64,000 nt of DNA, taken from Algoriphagus halophilus. GTDB taxonomy: Bacteria; Bacteroidota; Bacteroidia; Cytophagales; Cyclobacteriaceae. Numbering within the stretch: the stretch's first letter is position 1; each line of letters begins with the position of its first letter. The translations under genes were made by a program, and so were the position numbers. The notes beneath the pieces are model-generated. The model was not told where the DNA came from. It did no database searches and saw only the letters and a list, made by a program, of their open reading frames with translations. The stretch is from NCBI RefSeq assembly GCF_900129785.1, contig NZ_FSRC01000001.1, positions 744,001-808,000 on the forward strand, read 5' to 3'. This document shows positions 1-8,530 of the stretch, piece after piece.

Positions 1-1082
1 AATCCTGCCAAGGATTCTGAAAATAGGGTCAAGTCTTCATATTGCGGTTGAATGATCCATTCCCCCATAGAGTTCACAAAGCCAACAGAACCTTCTTTCA
101 AAGCTGGAAAAAGTCCGTTCGATCCCATTTGTATTCTTTCTAATGGAGCATTGGGTCGAACTAGCCATCCTCCTTTGCCTAGCAAACCTAAATTGCCATC
201 TCTGAATCTAATATTGTAGAGGTCCTCGCCAATTCTTGTTACTTCTTCCATACCCACGGCATCCAACAGAATTCCGCCCTCTTTCATGACCCTGCGAAGC
301 TTCCCATGGATGTATTCGAGCATCAATCCATCTTCTAAAGTGATTCTATGATAGGAGTTATACCGAACATTGGCTTTCATGTCATTACCTTCAATCAATA
401 AAAATTGATTGTCCTCAAAACCAAAATAGAAATTCCCTTTGTTGTGCTTCAGTTCATCAATTACCGGGTCAAGTACATAATCGCCTTCCCGGTTGATTAA
501 TCCATATCCTGTATCTTCTTTTGCCAGAAGGAAGTCCCCTTCGGATTCTTCCAATAACTGAAATGATTTTTGGCCTGCATTGGATAAAGGGATAAAATAT
601 TCGTCTCCGATTTGGGTAACGAGCATCCCTGTTTTTGTGAAAAAAGCCTGATCCAACCTGCCCAGAGGGGTAGTTTTTCCATTACCTCGTTCAAAAACCC
701 AGTACTTATTTCCTTTTCTTGCCAGCAATAAGTTGAAGTAAGTTTGAATTTCGTCATATTCTAAAGGAAGTACTTGCTGACCGTATTCATGAAAAGCACC
801 TATCCCATTGGGCCCTTTTACCAAAATCCATGGTTCAAGGTATTGGTATACTTCGGTTCCCTGCAGAGAAACAGCAGGAGTGAGATCGGCTGATAATAAA
901 CTTAAAACAGAGTCTTTTTTACCAATCCTGACGGTCTCACTCAACAGTTCCACCTGATCGTAAAGGAGTCTTTTTTGCAATCTGTACTCATCATCATACA
1001 CCTCCCAAGTTTGGGAAAAGGTAGATTGCCTGGAGCAAATTGTGATAATAAATAAAACGATTACAAACTTGATTGCTTTCAT
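1..1082 (-). CDS. WG-repeat-containing secreted protein (C-terminus outside window)
   Basis: Translating the minus strand from the ATG at 1082 gives about 360 codons without a stop up to the window edge, so the gene is partial at its 3' end. The first 24 residues look like a signal peptide (MKAIKF then a hydrophobic stretch, ending near FSQ). The body contains repeats of the WG type, for example GIGAFHEYGQQVLPLEYDEI near residue 95, GLINREGDYVLDPVIDEL near 192 and GFVNSMGEWIIQPQYE near 332. WG repeats form beta-rich scaffolds of mostly unknown function, so no specific role is assigned. A hairpin and a TAnnTTTG box lie just upstream, suggesting its own promoter, separate from hemA. Confidence 0.8.
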   Translation of the reverse strand, partial: MKAIKFVIVLFIITICSRQSTFSQTWEVYDDEYRLQKRLLYDQVELLSETVRIGKKDSVLSLLSADLTPAVSLQGTEVYQYLEPWILVKGPNGIGAFHEYGQQVLPLEYDEIQTYFNLLLARKGNKYWVFERGNGKTTPLGRLDQAFFTKTGMLVTQIGDEYFIPLSNAGQKSFQLLEESEGDFLLAKEDTGYGLINREGDYVLDPVIDELKHNKGNFYFGFEDNQFLLIEGNDMKANVRYNSYHRITLEDGLMLEYIHGKLRRVMKEGGILLDAVGMEEVTRIGEDLYNIRFRDGNLGLLGKGGWLVRPNAPLERIQMGSNGLFPALKEGSVGFVNSMGEWIIQPQYEDLTLFSESLAG

Positions 1083-1113
1083 TTGTTATGGAGCAGAATT
1101 TTTGAATAGGGCT

Positions 1114-1121
1114 CAAATATA
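1114..1121 (-). promoter_or_regulatory. candidate -7 box (TATATTTG) of the WG-repeat gene
   Basis: On the minus strand this reads TATATTTG, an exact match to the Bacteroidota housekeeping -7 element TAnnTTTG. It lies 31 bases before the ATG at 1082. An ATTG resembling the -33 TTTG element sits 19 bases further upstream. The box abuts the hemA terminator hairpin. Confidence 0.4.
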
Positions 1122-1122
1122 A

Positions 1123-1157
1123 AATGACCAAAGGTTTTTACAATCCTTTGGTCATTT
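1123..1157 (-). terminator. rho-independent terminator after hemA
   Basis: A perfect 12-base-pair inverted repeat (1123-1134 with 1145-1156, arms AATGACCAAAGG) with a 10-base loop lies 21 bases past the hemA stop codon. On the minus strand it is followed by the T-rich stretch TTTTATATTT. Confidence 0.75.
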
Positions 1158-1177
1158 CTCTTTAGGTGTTTAGTAAA

Positions 1178-2446
1178 TTACTTTTTTGTGTTTTCCTTGT
1201 CAAGGTCAAAAAGATCAGAAATGAATTCGATCATCTCTTCTGCTTGATCTCGCTGACAGGCCGCTCTCAGTTGAACCACAGGTACTTTCAGGATTTTCTG
1301 CATCATGCTTTTGGTGATCTTGTCAATCACTGCATATTCTTTTTCATCTGCATTTTTCAAATACCTGCTTAACTCCTCCAATCGGATTTGCTCAAGAGTC
1401 TGCTTTAATTTATTGATGGTAGGAGAGACCATCATTTCTTTTTTCCAATTGTAAAACTCTTCGATGCTTTCCTCAATGATGCTTTCTACAAGAGGTACTG
1501 CAGCCAATCTTTTTTCTAAAGCTTCTGAAGTTTTACTTCGAATATTATCTACGTTATACAAGATCACCCCTGGTACATCCTCTACACTGGTTTCGATACT
1601 TCTAGGAACGGAAAGATCTACTAATAATTTGTAACTGGGAATGTCGAAAGATTTAATGAGCTCTTTGGTGATAAAAGGCTCGTTTTTCATGATCGAACAA
1701 ACGATTACATCGGCCTCTTCCATAGCTTCGAAACAATTCTCAAAAGGAATGACCTCAAATCCCAAAGGTGCTGCAATTTCCTCTGCTTTGGAAAGGGTTC
1801 TATTGGTTACCTTCACTTTAGCATTAGGAAGATACACCATGTTTTTGGCAACATCTTCACCAATCTCTCCAACTCCGATCAATAAAATTCTAGGCTGGTA
1901 AGTATTAGAGGTCAGGCTTTCGATTAATTCAATCGCCGCGTAAGAGAGAGATGCGGCACCTTCTCTAAATCCGGTTTCCTGTACAATTCTTTTATTGGTA
2001 AAGAAGACCGTGTGCATCAATCGATGAAGGAATGGTCCGGCCATTTCTAAATCTGCAGATGCCTGATACGCTCTTTTTACCTGATTGGAAATCTGAATAT
2101 CTCCCACTACCTGTGCTTCCAATCCCATGGAAACCCGGAACAAATGAGCAATCGCTGCTCTATCATTATTGTAGATCTGGAAATATTCTAAGTAATGGAC
2201 TACGTCAGGAAGACCTTTTTCAAGCCCAATCAATTTGATGATTTCTGTACTCAAGTCAAGATCATGACTGTAATACACCTCAGTTCTGTTACAGGTAGAA
2301 AGTATCAGTACATCATTCAAACTGAAGAAATCCTTCAATTTCAATAATGTTCGCTGTATTTCCTGATCGCTGAGAGCGATAATCTCTCGAATCTGGACGG
2401 GGGCGGTCTTATGTGATAAACTTAATGCTCTGAACTTGATTTGCAT
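1178..2446 (-). CDS. hemA: glutamyl-tRNA reductase HemA
   Basis: The enzyme reduces glutamyl-tRNA with NADPH to glutamate-1-semialdehyde, the first committed step of C5-pathway tetrapyrrole (heme) synthesis in the cytoplasm. At 422 residues it has the usual family length. The N-terminal catalytic domain carries the conserved STCNRTE motif near residue 50, whose Cys forms the thioester. The HRLMHTVFFTNKRI stretch is next, followed by the NADPH-binding glycine motif LLIGVGEIGED, and the C-terminal helical dimerisation region ends the protein. No other hem gene adjoins it here. A TAAATTTG box lies 20 bases upstream of the ATG and a strong terminator follows, so it is probably transcribed alone. 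Confidence 0.96.
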   Translation of the reverse strand: MQIKFRALSLSHKTAPVQIREIIALSDQEIQRTLLKLKDFFSLNDVLILSTCNRTEVYYSHDLDLSTEIIKLIGLEKGLPDVVHYLEYFQIYNNDRAAIAHLFRVSMGLEAQVVGDIQISNQVKRAYQASADLEMAGPFLHRLMHTVFFTNKRIVQETGFREGAASLSYAAIELIESLTSNTYQPRILLIGVGEIGEDVAKNMVYLPNAKVKVTNRTLSKAEEIAAPLGFEVIPFENCFEAMEEADVIVCSIMKNEPFITKELIKSFDIPSYKLLVDLSVPRSIETSVEDVPGVILYNVDNIRSKTSEALEKRLAAVPLVESIIEESIEEFYNWKKEMMVSPTINKLKQTLEQIRLEELSRYLKNADEKEYAVIDKITKSMMQKILKVPVVQLRAACQRDQAEEMIEFISDLFDLDKENTKK

Positions 2447-2465
2447 AGGGACAAGTCTTACAACG

Positions 2466-2473
2466 CAAATTTA
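2466..2473 (-). promoter_or_regulatory. candidate -7 box (TAAATTTG) of hemA
   Basis: The minus strand reads TAAATTTG, an exact match to the Bacteroidota TAnnTTTG element, 20 bases upstream of the hemA ATG. I do not see a clear -33 TTTG at the expected spacing, so the call is tentative. Confidence 0.35.
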
Positions 2474-2730
2474 AATACAATAGGCATGTAATTGGCTTTT
2501 TTGCCTTGCGAAATTCCAATTTGGAATCTATCTAAATAACAATTGTCTAGATATTGCAAATGTCATGAATTTTGAATTAAGATGCCAATATTCTAAAATT
2601 ATACCTCATAGACAGCATCTATTATTTCAGGCGATCCTATTTATTTTTTTTGAAAGGCAGTATATATGATGGACCCAAATCCTATTGGGGTTTTCTGATA
2701 AAGTGCCCGGAGGGTTCTTTTTCTTGCTCC

Positions 2731-4413
2731 TTATTTAGTGTTTTGATAGACGACTGCTCCTCCAATGACGGTTCTATCTATGGGGAGTTCTCTCAGGTTT
2801 TTAGCATCTTCGACCATGATGTCTTTTTCCATGATTACCAAATCGGCTAATTTTCCAACTTCAATACTTCCCTTTAAATTTTCTTCAAAATTTGCATAGG
2901 CCGCCCAAATGGTCATTCCCTTTAAGGCAGCTTCTCTAGTTAGTTTGTTTTCTATTTGGAAACCTTCATCCGGCCAATTGTTTTTATCTTTTCTGGCAAC
3001 CGCGGCATGGAAACCATATAGAGGATTGATGAACTCTACAGGGAAATCACTTCCTAAAGCAATCATTCCATTTTGGTCCAACAGCTCATTGAAAATATAG
3101 GCATGCTTGATTCGATCCGGGCCTAAACGTTGTTCCGCCCAATACATGTCTGAAGTGGCATGGGTGGGTTGCACCGATGGAATAATGCTGTATTCGGCAA
3201 ATTTGGACACATCTTCTGGGTTTACCACTTGTGCATGTTCAATTCTCCAGCGTAAGTCATTCTTTCCTTTTAAAACATCGGCATAAATATTCAGTAGGGT
3301 TCTATTCGCTGAATCTCCAATGCAATGGGTATTCATTTGGAATCCATGCTCATACATTTTTGCAGCCAAATCTTTGAAATCATCCTCCGTACTCAACAAA
3401 AAACCTGTCTGATCCGGTTTGTCAGAATATGGTTTTAATAAGGCTGCACCTCTGGACCCTAAAGCCCCATCTCCATAGATTTTAAAACTTCTTACCGTTA
3501 ATTGCTCGTCTTGATAGATTCCTTTTTCAAAATAATAGTCCATGTTTTCCGCTGTTGGATTGACCATGGCATAAATCCTCATTTTCAATAAAGAATCCTG
3601 ATGAAGTTGTTGGTATAATTCAATGGTTTCCCGATCTAGCCCAGCATCCACCACAGAGGTAAGACCTACTGCAAAACAATTTTCCTGAGCAGACAGCAAG
3701 GCTTTTCTGGCTTGTTCCGCAGTAGTTTTTGGAATTTTGGTACTTACTAAATCAATAGCATTGTCTACGAGTACCCCAGTTGGTTTTCCATTTTCTAAGA
3801 TCACACTTCCGCCAAGCATTTTTGTCTGAGAAGTGATTCCACCCATTGACAATGCTTTTTGGTTTACTAAAGCAGCATGCCCATCAATTCTGGTTAGGAG
3901 AACAGGGGTGTTTGGGAAGAGCTCGTCCAGTTTTTCCCGGGTAGGGAACTCTTGCCCCTCCCATAGGTTTTGATCCCAGCCTCTTCCTAAAATCCAGGGT
4001 TCATCTGGATTGGCCTCCGCATAGTTTTTTACTCGTTGGATCAGTTCCTCATAACTTTTTGCCCCCACTAAGTCTACCACACGAAGTCCCTCAGCATATC
4101 TATTAAAGTGGGTATGGGCATCAATGAAGCCTGGGTAAACCGACTTTCCTTTAAGATCCACCTTTTCTGCCGCATCATATCCTCCTAGGATTTCGTCACT
4201 GGATCCAACGGCAAGAAATTTCCCGTCTTTGATCGCAAGCGCTTCGCTTATTTCAAATTTGGAGTTGACCGTATAAATCGTTCCATCAAAGTAGATGACG
4301 TCCGCCTGGATTTTTGGGGATTGGCAAGAAGCCAAAACAAACAATCCACTTAGGATAGAGGTAGTGAAGAACTTTGTGAAGAACTTTAATTTTGACTGAG
4401 GATTTATGTACAT
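2731..4413 (-). CDS. lipoprotein amidohydrolase, YtcJ-like (amidohydrolase family 3)
   Basis: A metal-dependent hydrolase of the YtcJ/amidohydrolase-3 family, 560 residues. The N-terminus has a lipoprotein signal (LFVLASC, Cys near 30), so it should be anchored in the cell envelope. Family hallmarks are visible in order: ADVIYFDGTIYTVN at the start of the composite beta domain, PGFIDAHTHF (metal ligands HxH), GRGWDQNLW, RIDGHAALVN, the KIYGDGALGSRGAAL segment, MNTHCIGDSANR, RIEHAQ and ALGSDFPVE with the catalytic Asp. Substrates of this family are poorly known, so none is assigned. Its start codon is only 8 bases from the divergent gene at 4422, so the two promoters must overlap or lie in coding sequence. 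The 284 bases downstream, before hemA, hold no gene and no convincing terminator. Confidence 0.88.
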   Translation of the reverse strand: MYINPQSKLKFFTKFFTTSILSGLFVLASCQSPKIQADVIYFDGTIYTVNSKFEISEALAIKDGKFLAVGSSDEILGGYDAAEKVDLKGKSVYPGFIDAHTHFNRYAEGLRVVDLVGAKSYEELIQRVKNYAEANPDEPWILGRGWDQNLWEGQEFPTREKLDELFPNTPVLLTRIDGHAALVNQKALSMGGITSQTKMLGGSVILENGKPTGVLVDNAIDLVSTKIPKTTAEQARKALLSAQENCFAVGLTSVVDAGLDRETIELYQQLHQDSLLKMRIYAMVNPTAENMDYYFEKGIYQDEQLTVRSFKIYGDGALGSRGAALLKPYSDKPDQTGFLLSTEDDFKDLAAKMYEHGFQMNTHCIGDSANRTLLNIYADVLKGKNDLRWRIEHAQVVNPEDVSKFAEYSIIPSVQPTHATSDMYWAEQRLGPDRIKHAYIFNELLDQNGMIALGSDFPVEFINPLYGFHAAVARKDKNNWPDEGFQIENKLTREAALKGMTIWAAYANFEENLKGSIEVGKLADLVIMEKDIMVEDAKNLRELPIDRTVIGGAVVYQNTK

Positions 4414-4421
4414 ATTTGTTT

Positions 4422-4895
4422 ATGAATCAGAGAATGGACCGTGTTCAATTACCAAATCTCAATCTTCCGCCCATTGAGCCAAAGCTTCAAGAAATGGATG
4501 GGAAATTAGGGATTTTTGATAGTCTCCGAAAGAAGTATTTGATATTAACTCCAGAAGAATGGGTTCGACAGCATTGGATTAACTTTTTAATAAATCAATT
4601 GGGCTATTCCAAAGGTCTGATCGCTTTAGAAAAAGGCTTGGTTTATAATAAACTTCAAAAAAGAACTGATTTGGTCGTTTGGGACAAAGATGGAGATCCG
4701 TTTCTCCTCGTAGAATGTAAGGCACCAAAGGTGAAGTTGACTCAAAAAACCATGGAGCAAGCATGCCTTTATCATCAAAAAATCAAAGCTAAATTTTTGA
4801 TTATTTCAAATGGATTAAACCACATTTGTTTGGAATGGGATGTGATATCTAAGAAATTTCATCAATTGAAATCCATTCCAGAACCTCCGAAATAG
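4422..4895 (+). CDS. small protein with HsdR N-terminal-like (PD-(D/E)XK) domain
   Basis: A stand-alone protein of about 157 residues resembling the HSDR_N_2 domain, the N-terminal nuclease-fold domain of type I restriction R subunits. It shows the typical FDSLRKKYLILTPEEWVRQH segment and a PD-(D/E)XK-like core: the Asp of RTDLVVWDKDG, then ECKAP, giving the D...E-x-K arrangement of a metal-dependent nuclease site. No HsdR helicase, HsdM or HsdS gene is near. The reading frame opens upstream at 4392 with a non-ATG codon, but the ATG at 4422 or 4434 is more likely the start. Such single-domain proteins are widespread in Bacteroidota and their function is not established. Nuclease activity is inference only. 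Confidence 0.8.
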   Translation: MNQRMDRVQLPNLNLPPIEPKLQEMDGKLGIFDSLRKKYLILTPEEWVRQHWINFLINQLGYSKGLIALEKGLVYNKLQKRTDLVVWDKDGDPFLLVECKAPKVKLTQKTMEQACLYHQKIKAKFLIISNGLNHICLEWDVISKKFHQLKSIPEPPK

Positions 4896-4907
4896 CAGGG
4901 ATTCTTA

Positions 4908-4919
4908 TGATATATGTCA
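4908..4919 (+). promoter_or_regulatory. candidate Fnr/Crp-type operator upstream of the regulator gene
   Basis: The dyad TGAT-ATAT-GTCA has the TGAY-N4-RTCA form recognised by Crp/Fnr proteins that carry Glu and Arg in the recognition helix, as the product of the next gene does. It lies 37 bases before the ATG at 4957 and just upstream of a -7-like TAAATTTC (4929-4936), a position that would suit autoregulation. A related site precedes the DUF2892 gene at 23.9 kb. Confidence 0.45.
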
Positions 4920-4956
4920 GTCTTTTTATAAATTTCACCCAAATAATTAGCCGATT

Positions 4957-5670
4957 ATGAGTGGTCAATCTGGAAATACACCCTGTGAGCTTTGTGCAAG
5001 TAGAAAATTATCTCTTTTTGCCGATTTGCCTGAGCAGCACGTTTGCACCATTTCGGATAACAAAAACCTGATTTCTCATAAGAAAGGCCAGATTCTTTAT
5101 TATGAAGGAACCAAGCCATTGGGTATTTTTTGTATCAATTCGGGAGTAGTTAAAGTTTATAAAACTGCTTCCAATGGAAAAGAACAAATCATTCACCTAT
5201 CTCAGAAAGGGGACTTCTTAGGTTATTCTGCACTGCTTGGGGAGGAGAATTATACCAACTCTGCCATGATCGTTGAAGATGCTAAAATCTGTTTCATTCC
5301 GAAAGAGGCTTTTTTGACTACATTATTCAGCAATACTCCATTTTTTAAAAGAATCACGAAGGCACTCAGCCATGAGCTTGGAGTCATGGAAGAAAAATTG
5401 ACAGATGCCACACAGAAAAGTATCAGGGAAAGATTAGCTTTTGTCCTGCTTCAATTGGGAAGCTGCTATGGTGTGGAAGGGGGAGAAAGCCAGAAAATTG
5501 ATTTGGTTTTGAGCCGGGAGGAGATTGCAAGTATGGTAGGAACGGCAACCGAATCTGTGATTCGTTTACTTTCCGAGTTCAAGAAAGACAATTTAATTGC
5601 TTTGGAAGGCAAGCGTATTGTCATTAAAGACCGAAGAGGTTTGGCTAGATTGTCAGATTTTTACGCATAA
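4957..5670 (+). CDS. Crp/Fnr family transcriptional regulator
   Basis: A 237-residue cytoplasmic DNA-binding regulator. Residues about 35-150 form the cyclic-nucleotide-binding-like beta-roll (GQILYYEGTKPLGIFCINSGVVKVY), followed by the dimerisation helix and a C-terminal winged helix. The recognition segment GTATESVIRLLSEFK keeps the Glu and Arg that read TGA half-sites. The N-terminus has Cys10, Cys13 and Cys30 (CELC, then HVC), which could hold a redox-active metal cluster as in Fnr, although the spacing differs from E. coli Fnr. A TGAY-N4-RTCA dyad lies just upstream. Redox genes follow downstream (rhodanese, FAD oxidoreductase, Fe-S protein), so oxygen or redox control is plausible but inferred. 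Confidence 0.92.
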   Translation: MSGQSGNTPCELCASRKLSLFADLPEQHVCTISDNKNLISHKKGQILYYEGTKPLGIFCINSGVVKVYKTASNGKEQIIHLSQKGDFLGYSALLGEENYTNSAMIVEDAKICFIPKEAFLTTLFSNTPFFKRITKALSHELGVMEEKLTDATQKSIRERLAFVLLQLGSCYGVEGGESQKIDLVLSREEIASMVGTATESVIRLLSEFKKDNLIALEGKRIVIKDRRGLARLSDFYA

Positions 5671-5706
5671 TATGAACCCTTGGGGATGCTCCTAAGTTTC
5701 ATCATT

Positions 5707-6222
5707 ATGACAGCCTCGAAACGAATACCGTTTTATCTTCCAAAAATATTCCTATTCACTTTGGTGATGTTTCTATCCCTAAGTGCAAATGGTCAATCCA
5801 TCGCCTATAAGGCATTATTGAGCTCTTTTTATGATCCTGAATTCCCGGTGTTAAAGCCAGCTGAAATCAAAGACCTGTCAGCGTTTCAGGTGGTAGATTC
5901 TAGAGAAAAAGAAGAATTTGAAGTTTCCCATTTAAAGGGAGCCCATTGGGTGGGGTATGATTCGTTTGAACTAGCCAATGTGAAAAATTTGGATAAAGAA
6001 AAGCCAGTATTAGTGTATTGTACGGTAGGGGCTAGATCTCAGGATATTGGAGAAAAGTTGAAGGCCAACGGGTTCAAAGAAGTCTACAATCTATATGGAG
6101 GGATTATCCATTGGTCGAATGAGGGCTTTCCACTTTATCATGAAGGAAAAGCTACGCAAAAAGTACATACCTATTCCAGAAGCTGGGGAATCTGGCTCAA
6201 TAAAGGAGAGAAAGTCTATTGA
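5707..6222 (+). CDS. exported rhodanese-like protein
   Basis: A single-domain rhodanese of about 171 residues from the ATG at 5707. This start gives a clean signal peptide (MTASKRIPFYLPK, hydrophobic core, SLSANGQ), so the protein should be periplasmic. Upstream TTG and ATG codons at 5680 and 5686 are possible but would bury the signal. The domain shows the VVDSREKEEFEVSHLKGA motif and the active-site loop VYCTVGARS, with the Cys that carries persulfide sulfur in this family. It lies 36 bases after the Crp/Fnr gene and 68 before the DUF547 gene, so co-transcription is likely. The physiological sulfur donor or acceptor cannot be read from the sequence. Confidence 0.88.
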   Translation: MTASKRIPFYLPKIFLFTLVMFLSLSANGQSIAYKALLSSFYDPEFPVLKPAEIKDLSAFQVVDSREKEEFEVSHLKGAHWVGYDSFELANVKNLDKEKPVLVYCTVGARSQDIGEKLKANGFKEVYNLYGGIIHWSNEGFPLYHEGKATQKVHTYSRSWGIWLNKGEKVY

Positions 6223-6290
6223 AAGAAATCTGTCAGGTGGACGACATAACTACTTTTTGACTGATCTTTGACTGGAACGGACCGTATGAG

Positions 6291-7118
6291 ATGAAAAACG
6301 ACATCATGAAGAGCATTAAAAACTATTTATTGGCCGGCTTGGCATTTTTCTCCTTAGCCTGCCAAAGTTCAAATTCGGAAGGATCGAATGGTAATAAAAA
6401 ATCAGCAGAAAGACCCTTAACATCCTCAGAGGAAGTTAAAGTCCCTGACCATCAAGATTGGGATGAACTCTTAAAAAAACATGTGGATGCAAAGGGGATG
6501 GTGGATTATGAGGGGTTTGTATCTGACCAATCCAAACTCAACTCCTACCTTCAGACTTTAAGTGATAACCCACCCGACAAAGCGACTTGGTCCAAAGAAG
6601 AGCAATTGGTCTATTGGATTAATGCCTATAATGGGTTTACTGTTAAATTGATCGTAGATAATTACCCTACCAATAGTATAAAGGACTTAGGGCCTGTTTT
6701 AAAAATTCCAATGATCAGCGATGTATGGCATTATAAATTCTTTGAGATAGGTGGGGAGGAGTTCAACCTGGATGAAATTGAGCATGGCATTTTAAGGAAA
6801 GAATTTGAGGAACCAAGAATTCATTTTGCGGTGAACTGCGCTTCTATATCATGCCCACCTCTTTTGAATGAGGCATTCACCGTTTCAAAACTTGAGGAGC
6901 AACTCAATCAACAAGCCATTGCATTTATAAACGATGGAGTAAGAAATAAAATCACCAAAAATTCTATTCAGATTTCCTCGATCTTTTCATGGTTTAAGGG
7001 AGATTTCACAAATGATGGCAGTTTAATTGATTTTTTGAATCAATACAGCCGAGTGAAAATTGATAAGAATGCAAAAATCAGTTACTTAGATTACGATTGG
7101 AATCTCAATAAGCAGTAA
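6291..7118 (+). CDS. DUF547 domain lipoprotein
   Basis: A 275-residue lipoprotein: the N-terminal hydrophobic segment ends in FSLACQSS, with the lipobox Cys near residue 25. An alternative ATG is at 6306. From about residue 55 it carries a DUF547 domain: LVYWINAYNGFTVKLIVDNYP, VWHYKFFEIGGEEFNLDEIEH, and the conserved HFAVNCASISCPPL with two Cys. DUF547 is distantly related to papain/transglutaminase-like folds and its activity is unknown. In this window it sits between a rhodanese and an FAD oxidoreductase, which suggests an envelope redox or thiol role. That role is inferred from context only. Confidence 0.85.
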   Translation: MKNDIMKSIKNYLLAGLAFFSLACQSSNSEGSNGNKKSAERPLTSSEEVKVPDHQDWDELLKKHVDAKGMVDYEGFVSDQSKLNSYLQTLSDNPPDKATWSKEEQLVYWINAYNGFTVKLIVDNYPTNSIKDLGPVLKIPMISDVWHYKFFEIGGEEFNLDEIEHGILRKEFEEPRIHFAVNCASISCPPLLNEAFTVSKLEEQLNQQAIAFINDGVRNKITKNSIQISSIFSWFKGDFTNDGSLIDFLNQYSRVKIDKNAKISYLDYDWNLNKQ

Positions 7119-7174
7119 TGGAGGATTTTAGATTCAGTTAATAGTTAACAAACTTCAGAAAACCAGCCCATTTA

Positions 7175-8530
7175 ATGAGTAAAACCCGACACGTTGTGAT
7201 TATAGGCAACGGAATATCCGGAGTCACATGTGCCCGCCAATTAAGGAAATTGGATGATCAGATCCGCATTACTTTAATTTCAGGGGAATCGAAGTATTTT
7301 TTTTCAAGAACAGCCTTGATGTATGTCTACATGGGGCATATGAAGTTTGAACATACGCAACCCTATGAGCCTTGGTTTTGGGATAAGAACAGAATTGAAT
7401 TACGCCAAGACTGGGTGAAGGAAGTTGATTTTGAGAACAAGAAACTTATGTTTCAATCGACTAATGAGTTAAGCTATGATGAGTTGGTGATCGCTACGGG
7501 ATCAAAACCAAATAAATTTGGTTGGCCTGGGCAAGATTTATTAGGTGTGCAAGGGCTTTATTCCAAGCAGGATTTAGAGTCCATGGAAGATTTGACAAAG
7601 GATGGTGTGGAGAGAGCAGTGATTGTGGGCGGAGGTTTGATTGGTATAGAAATGGCTGAAATGTTAGCCTATCGAAAGATTCCAGTGACGTTTTTGGTGC
7701 GAGAAGAAGGGTTTTGGAATAATGTTTTACCAAAAGAAGAGTCGGACTTGGTAGGAAGGCATGTGAAGGCACATCATATTGATTTAAGGCTGGAAACTGG
7801 ATTAAAAGAAATTGTTGCAGATCAACACGGACGGGTAAAATCGGTAATTACTTCATCTGGAGAAGAGATTTATTGTCAGTTTGTAGGCTTGACGGCAGGA
7901 GTGACTCCTAATATTGATTTTCTAAGAGAAAGTAAACTGGAAGTAAATAGAGGAGTAAAAGTAGACTCGCTCTTCCAAACCAATATTCCGAATGTGTATG
8001 CAATTGGAGATTGTGCAGAGTTTCATCAAGCCCCTGCACCGGATAGAAAAGTAGTGGAGCAGGTGTGGTATACCGGAAGAATGCATGGGGAGACCTTGGC
8101 TTATACCCTTCATGGAAAGCCTACACCCTACCAACCAGGCGTTTGGTTTAATTCTGCAAAGTTCCTGGATATTGAGTACCAGACTTATGGAACTGTTCCT
8201 CCCCAATGGTCAACGGAGGAATTTGACTCCTTTTATTGGGAACATTCATCTGGAAAGGTTGCATTTCGGATGTTATTGCTAAAAGATGGCACCATTCAAG
8301 GTGTGAATAATTTTGGATTTCGTCTGAAACATGAATTCTTTGACAAAGTCATTAAAGGAAGATGGAAGGGTGAACAAGTGATTGCACAGCTGGAGAAGGC
8401 CAATTTTGACCCAGAGTTTTTTGCCCCTTATATCCAGGAAATCCAAAAGGCGTATAATGCCCAATTCGGCACAGACATTAAAATAGGGAAGAGATCGTTC
8501 ATCCAAAAACTTCTGGGAGCAAGCATATGA
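7175..8530 (+). CDS. NAD(P)/FAD-dependent oxidoreductase
   Basis: A 451-residue flavoprotein of the pyridine-nucleotide-disulfide oxidoreductase type. It shows an N-terminal FAD-binding GNGISG (residues 12-17), the ELVIATGS motif near 105, a second nucleotide-binding VGGGLIGIE near 150, and the FAD-contacting YAIGDCAEF near 274. There is no adjacent CxxxxC redox pair as in disulfide reductases, so it more resembles NADH:acceptor reductases of the rubredoxin/nitrite reductase (NirB) type. Its stop overlaps the start of the membrane Fe-S protein by 4 bases (ATGA), a sign of translational coupling. The pair may pass electrons between NAD(P)H and the membrane protein, which is inferred. Confidence 0.9.
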   Translation: MSKTRHVVIIGNGISGVTCARQLRKLDDQIRITLISGESKYFFSRTALMYVYMGHMKFEHTQPYEPWFWDKNRIELRQDWVKEVDFENKKLMFQSTNELSYDELVIATGSKPNKFGWPGQDLLGVQGLYSKQDLESMEDLTKDGVERAVIVGGGLIGIEMAEMLAYRKIPVTFLVREEGFWNNVLPKEESDLVGRHVKAHHIDLRLETGLKEIVADQHGRVKSVITSSGEEIYCQFVGLTAGVTPNIDFLRESKLEVNRGVKVDSLFQTNIPNVYAIGDCAEFHQAPAPDRKVVEQVWYTGRMHGETLAYTLHGKPTPYQPGVWFNSAKFLDIEYQTYGTVPPQWSTEEFDSFYWEHSSGKVAFRMLLLKDGTIQGVNNFGFRLKHEFFDKVIKGRWKGEQVIAQLEKANFDPEFFAPYIQEIQKAYNAQFGTDIKIGKRSFIQKLLGASI

